Source: Bacillus licheniformis DSM 13 = ATCC 14580 (lineage in GTDB: Bacteria; Bacillota; Bacilli; Bacillales; Bacillaceae). From it: DNA of 64,000 bases. Made by a program: the position numbers and the translations under genes. Location of the stretch: positions 1,485,501-1,549,500 of the forward strand of contig NC_006270.3 in NCBI RefSeq assembly GCF_000011645.1. Reading direction: 5' to 3'. Positions 60,665-64,000 of the stretch are shown here, in pieces. The first letter of the stretch is position 1, and each line of letters starts with the position of its first letter. Under the pieces are notes generated by a model that was not told where the DNA came from, did not search any database, and was given only the letters and a program-made list of their open reading frames with translations.

Positions 60665-60886
60665 TTAATCCTGGGTGTCTTCATCACTTCGGTATTCCAA
60701 AATATCTCCGGGCTGACATTCTAACGCCTTACAAATTGCCTCTAAAGTTGATAATCGAATGGCCTTTGCCTTTCCATTTTTCAATATAGAAAGATTCGCC
60801 ATTGTGATTCCAACCTTCTCAGAAAGTTCTGTTACACTCATTTTCCTTTTAGCCAGCATCACATCGATATTGATTATAATTGCCAT
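60665..60886 (-). CDS. yozG: Xre-family regulator YozG
   Basis: 73 residues: MAIIINIDVMLAKRKMSVTE followed by an HTH domain (LSEKVGITMANLSILKNGK). It belongs to the YozG/YoaG-like group usually paired with DUF2975 membrane proteins. ATG 60886 follows GAGGTG 10 bases after the yoaS stop. Confidence 0.85.
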   Translation of the reverse strand: MAIIINIDVMLAKRKMSVTELSEKVGITMANLSILKNGKAKAIRLSTLEAICKALECQPGDILEYRSDEDTQD

Positions 60887-60896
60887 TGTTATCACC

Positions 60897-61379
60897 TCAG
60901 ACTGTTAAATCATTTTCTGATTTTATATCAATCGCTTCTTGCAATAGCCTTTGGAGAACAGCGGCAAAGACTGCGATAACCATTGAAGCAAAAATAAGGA
61001 CCAACCCGATCAGTATGATCCCTGGAGCGTCGTCCATCTCTGCGATAAGATAGAAGAGCGGCATGCCTGCCGCAAATAAAATACTGATGGTGATTGCACA
61101 GTATTTTATATTCTTTAAAGCCCGTACAGATAATTCTGAGAAAGCTTTATTCTGGTCAATATAGCTTAAAAGTTTAAAGGCTTGATACAGAGCAAAATAA
61201 AAAGGTATCGCCGCTGCATACAAATCGGCATATACGAGATATTTCAAATAAGAAATACCCGGATACAATTCGGCTGCAAAATTCGCTATTTCCGGCACAA
61301 AAAATATGCACAAAGCAAGAACTGGGATTCCAATAAGAATAACAGCTATCTTTAAAAAGAGAGTTGATCCCCGTTTCAT
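60897..61379 (-). CDS. yoaS: DUF2975 membrane protein YoaS
   Basis: 160 residues with four transmembrane helices and the DUF2975 block FKLLSYIDQNKAFSELSVRALKNIKY. It matches B. subtilis YoaS in length; ATG 61379 is used (GTGAGGTG upstream). Together with yozG it resembles membrane protein-regulator pairs of unknown signal. First gene of a three-gene leftward operon. Confidence 0.87.
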   Translation of the reverse strand: MKRGSTLFLKIAVILIGIPVLALCIFFVPEIANFAAELYPGISYLKYLVYADLYAAAIPFYFALYQAFKLLSYIDQNKAFSELSVRALKNIKYCAITISILFAAGMPLFYLIAEMDDAPGIILIGLVLIFASMVIAVFAAVLQRLLQEAIDIKSENDLTV

Positions 61380-61896
61380 TAAAAGCACCTCACTTATTTT
61401 TGTCGATTTGAATTTAACACATTATTTATCGTTTTACAATAAAAATATATTGAAATTGATGATTTTATTATTGTTATGGACTGATCTTTTGATTTTTAGA
61501 CAAGATGGCGTTACTTGCGGAAACAAAGCCGACACGTCTGCAGAGTACACACACATCTTGCAGACCTCTACGGATTCCGCTTATATGCAAATAAAAGCCC
61601 TAAATATGTTAAGCGCGTACTGAATCCTACAGATCGTCGAGGAGTGAAAAAGAATCGATTTTTCCCAAACATATTTTGAATTTATAATAGAATAGCTTTA
61701 AAGGAATATGTATCAACAAGTCGTCTAGCATATGTTGTGTTATAAAATAAAACAGCTGGCGATTGGCGTGTCTTTCCTTTTAACGTGAATAGTCGAGGAG
61801 TTATTTGAGGTGAAGCAGAAGACGCTGACGCATGATCGACGTCTTTTTATTGTGGTAAACACAGAGCAGAGAGTCTTGTTAGATTAAATTAAAATA
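61380..61896. other. 517-bp region without an intact gene, with an Xre-gene fragment
   Basis: At 61792-61831 GTCGAGGAGTTATTTGAGGTG and GAAGACGCTGACG match the 3' end of the Xre gene at 26166. An open stretch around 61500-61623 has no ribosome site and no known match. The region appears to be decayed mobile DNA. Confidence 0.5.
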
Positions 61897-61916
61897 AGAC
61901 GCCAATTAAGGCGCCT
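61897..61916 (-). terminator. Terminator of the second toxin operon
   Basis: On the minus strand GGCGCC-TTAATT-GGCGTC followed by TTATTTT, in the same place as the terminator at 21688. Confidence 0.75.
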
Positions 61917-62249
61917 TCATCTTGTCTTAAATCCATTCACAAAACTTTCTCCATCCTTCTCTGTCGCAATAAGCTGCTGGGCGCTTTGACTGATTCGCTG
62001 AGCAAGCGCCTGCTGCGCTTTTCCTTCGAAGCTGTAGAGAAGCGATGAATAAACGCTGTTCATTTCTTTTTGTATATCGTCTATTTTAAACTTCGGTCTT
62101 AGCGTCGTTTTAATGCCTTCAAGCTTAGTTGCGGCTGTTACTCTCATGCCCGTTTTCAGCATTTGAAGCTGATTGCGCCGTATGAAGAGGGTATCTTCTT
62201 GATCTCAGTTTAAGTTGTTGAGTGAAGCCAGTTTGTTGAAATTTTCCAT
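61917..62249 (-). pseudogene. Second copy of the toxin partner gene, nonsense codon 15
   Basis: Nearly identical to 21716-22048, but GGA at codon 15 has become TGA (62207-62205). The rest of the frame is open. Restart at the internal Met 62162 would give 81 residues lacking the first third. Confidence 0.88.
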
Positions 62250-62260
62250 TGTTTCATCTC

Positions 62261-63693
62261 CTAAAGTTTAAGCCAATTTGCCAGCATTTTATCTTTCGAT
62301 TTAAAATCTTTTGCAATCTGCGCCAGGTATCCGCTGATGTCTTCTAAATCTGAAATCGTGTCCTTTAATGAGGCGATGTAAGCTTTTTCGGCATGAACAT
62401 CGTAAAATAGCGGATTGCCTTTTTTGTCAAACGACTGCGCCAGGTTTTTCAGCGTATTGTTTACATCCTCGAGTGTCAGCTTGTCGTATAAACCGTGGCC
62501 GACTTGACGGTAGGTATCGTGCTTCAGGTCATTGATCTCGGCGTCGTGTTCCTGATAAGCGTTTTCGGCTTCCCGTTTCATCGTCCGCAAGCATTTACTT
62601 TTTGCGCGAGCTGCTTGGCAACTTCGGGCGTTACTTTAATTGCGCCACTTCCGGATGCAACTTCCGGTGGAAGCATCGCTTTTAAATTTTTGTCATAAAC
62701 GAGTTCATCGCCCTCTATATTTTGAACGTTGCCGTTTTCGTCGAAGGTAAAGTTGCCTTTGTTGAGGCCGTGTGTATCCGGCATTCCCATTGCTGTGGTA
62801 GCAATGTAGTCTACAGCGACATTAAACACTGTGCCAAATATACCGCCGCTATACTTCGGATCTAGTCGTATTTGTCGTTCCACACGCGAAGTAGAGGGGT
62901 CTTTGGTATATATTGTTCTGCCTGCGTGTCGTTCGTACTCATTCCACCAGCCGGAACCAGTCATATCATCCGGATTGACAATCGCTTTTACAGACGAGTC
63001 ATATTTGCCGCTTCGGATCTCCTTTTGCTTTTCTTCAGAATGCAATTTAACGACGGAAGGATTGTTGAATGCGACTGCGTATATATCATTGTTCACAGCG
63101 CTGTATTCAGCCTCTGCGCCGCCAAGAGAGTGTCCGGTGGTTGAAATAACCGTCGAGGTGCCTTTATACTTTTGTTTAACTTCCCGTACCAGATCATCAG
63201 CTTGCCCGATTTGGGACGTTTTCGTAATTAATTTGTATTTACCGGTGCTAAGCATCGCGTCTTGTGAGGGGGTTGCGTTGTATTTTCCTATTGTTTTTGA
63301 TGTATCCTTCGCATCTTTTTCGATTATGTATTGCGATTTCTTTTTCGGATCAAGACCCATAACAACGTTACCGCCGTCTGCATCAATAACATCTTGAAAA
63401 AACTGTTCTTTAGGATTTGTTCCAGCGAAGGCCACGACGACGTTTTCTGGTGCGTTAGGTTTAACCCATTTACCGTCCTTTTTCTTTGCTTGAACAAAAA
63501 CATACGCATCAAGTCCAGTGTCAGAGTCCCTTTTAATTTTATCAACAAAAAAAGCCTTATTTGATTTACTCTCTATAGGTGTTCTTTCCTTGAATGCTTC
63601 TTTCATTTTATCGGTACTATATGTGTTTTGGCTAAGAAAATAATACTCTTTATCTGTTAATTTAGGAATATCGCTCTTTTTATTCAGGTACAT
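62261..63693 (-). pseudogene. Second copy of the TslA-like lipase, frameshifted before the C-terminal domain
   Basis: The first 366 codons are intact (TTGHSLGGAEAEYSA, NVVVAFAGTNP). A 13-base deletion at about 62590, relative to 22390-22402, shifts the frame and ends the protein KVNACGR (371 residues). The helical domain follows in another frame (62590-62261). The lipase domain may be made but lacks its targeting domain. ATG 63693 has GCGGGG upstream and supports the aligned TTG start of the first copy. Confidence 0.88.
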
Positions 63694-63737
63694 AACCCCG
63701 CAAACTATGTAAAATGTAACGTGGAAAGGATGGTTTT

Positions 63738-64000
63738 ATGAAAAAATACATAATTATCCTTCTTGCTCTGGTCATTATAACATCTGGAGGAATATTTATG
63801 AAGCAACAAAATAATAACAGAGAAAAAGAAGAGCTTTATAATTTAGCTAAGGAAAGAATGACAGACTTTATTAAAACGAATTATAAGGACATTAAGTCAA
63901 TTGATTATTATGATGACTACGAAGTGAATCCAATGGGCGGAATTGATATTAAAGGGTATCTAAATGATGATAAGAAAAAGAAAATATGGGGTATTTACGA
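63738..64000 (+). CDS. Second immunity protein candidate (DUF1433-like), cut by window end
   Basis: ATG 63738 after GGAAAGGATGG; 87 codons are visible and open. MKKYIIILLALVIITSGGIF is a membrane anchor, then SIDYYDDYEVNPMGGIDIKG matches the first copy (TITYYDDYFIDPTGAITVEG). It is divergent from the broken lipase copy, so immunity may outlast its toxin. Confidence 0.7.
   Translation, partial: MKKYIIILLALVIITSGGIFMKQQNNNREKEELYNLAKERMTDFIKTNYKDIKSIDYYDDYEVNPMGGIDIKGYLNDDKKKKIWGIY

Noticed and set aside
61306..61623. 105-codon plus-strand frame after yoaS
   Set aside because: It starts antisense within yoaS, lacks a ribosome site, and its sequence matches nothing I recognise.
1..64000. tRNA or rRNA genes, including a tRNA attachment site
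   Set aside because: I saw no tRNA-like or rRNA sequence; the prophage uses queF instead.

Overview
The window is a Bacillus chromosome segment of the B. subtilis group. Gene order and protein sequences fit the B. licheniformis/B. paralicheniformis side of that group best; this is inferred from remembered family sequences, not from a search. The core part (1-18.9 kb) follows the B. subtilis order: methionine salvage genes mtnA, mtnK, mtnU, mtnE, mtnW, mtnX/mtnB and mtnD with two SAM riboswitches; fosB, ykvA, spo0E, kinD, mhqR; motAB with a sigma-D promoter; clpE with three CtsR boxes; ykvI; and the queuosine-precursor operon queCDEF behind a preQ1 riboswitch.

From the 3' end of queF to about 57.24 kb lies a prophage of about 38.5 kb. 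A 216-bp direct repeat of the queF 3' end (18677-18892 and 57241-57456, two synonymous differences) marks its ends. Helically phased GTGTGACC repeats sit just inside both ends and look like integrase arm sites. Left to right it carries: two tandem tyrosine recombinases (the second frameshifted); a toxin module (small helical partner, lipase with a C-terminal helical domain, divergent membrane-anchored immunity protein) resembling the reverse-arranged type VII-secreted lipase TslA of Staphylococcus aureus; a leftward early operon with an ATP-dependent DNA ligase; a divergent promoter switch with an Xre regulator; small early genes and an iteron-like locus; then an HK97-type morphogenesis block (HNH, terS, terL, portal, ClpP-like protease, capsid, connectors, tail tube, tail chaperone, tape measure, Dit, Tal, beta-helix fibre, BppU, XkdW, XkdX); a GDPD lipoprotein; the lysis genes; a lipoprotein with its own promoter; an Xre repressor with a palindromic operator region; an SOS-boxed yolD-like gene; and the integrase beside the right end.

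The head-tail operon contains three apparent programmed frameshifts. Both the major capsid and the tail tube genes end in ACT-CCC-stop, and a +1 slip on CCC joins each in frame to an Ig-like domain (FN3 plus Big2 on the capsid, FN3 on the tube), as described for Listeria phage PSA. The tail chaperone has a classic A-AAA-AAC -1 site giving gpG and gpGT.

From 57.24 kb to the window end is the remains of a second, related element at the same queF site: its own queF 3' copy, GTGTGACC site, terminator, eroded recombinase, a frameshifted rap with an intact phr (C-terminal TRKQT), a yoaS-yozG-yoaT operon, an Xre fragment, and a second copy of the toxin module. In that copy the partner has a nonsense codon and the lipase a 13-bp deletion, while the immunity gene is open to the window edge. 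The locus therefore looks like a repeatedly used insertion site that has built up element ends with toxin-immunity cargo.
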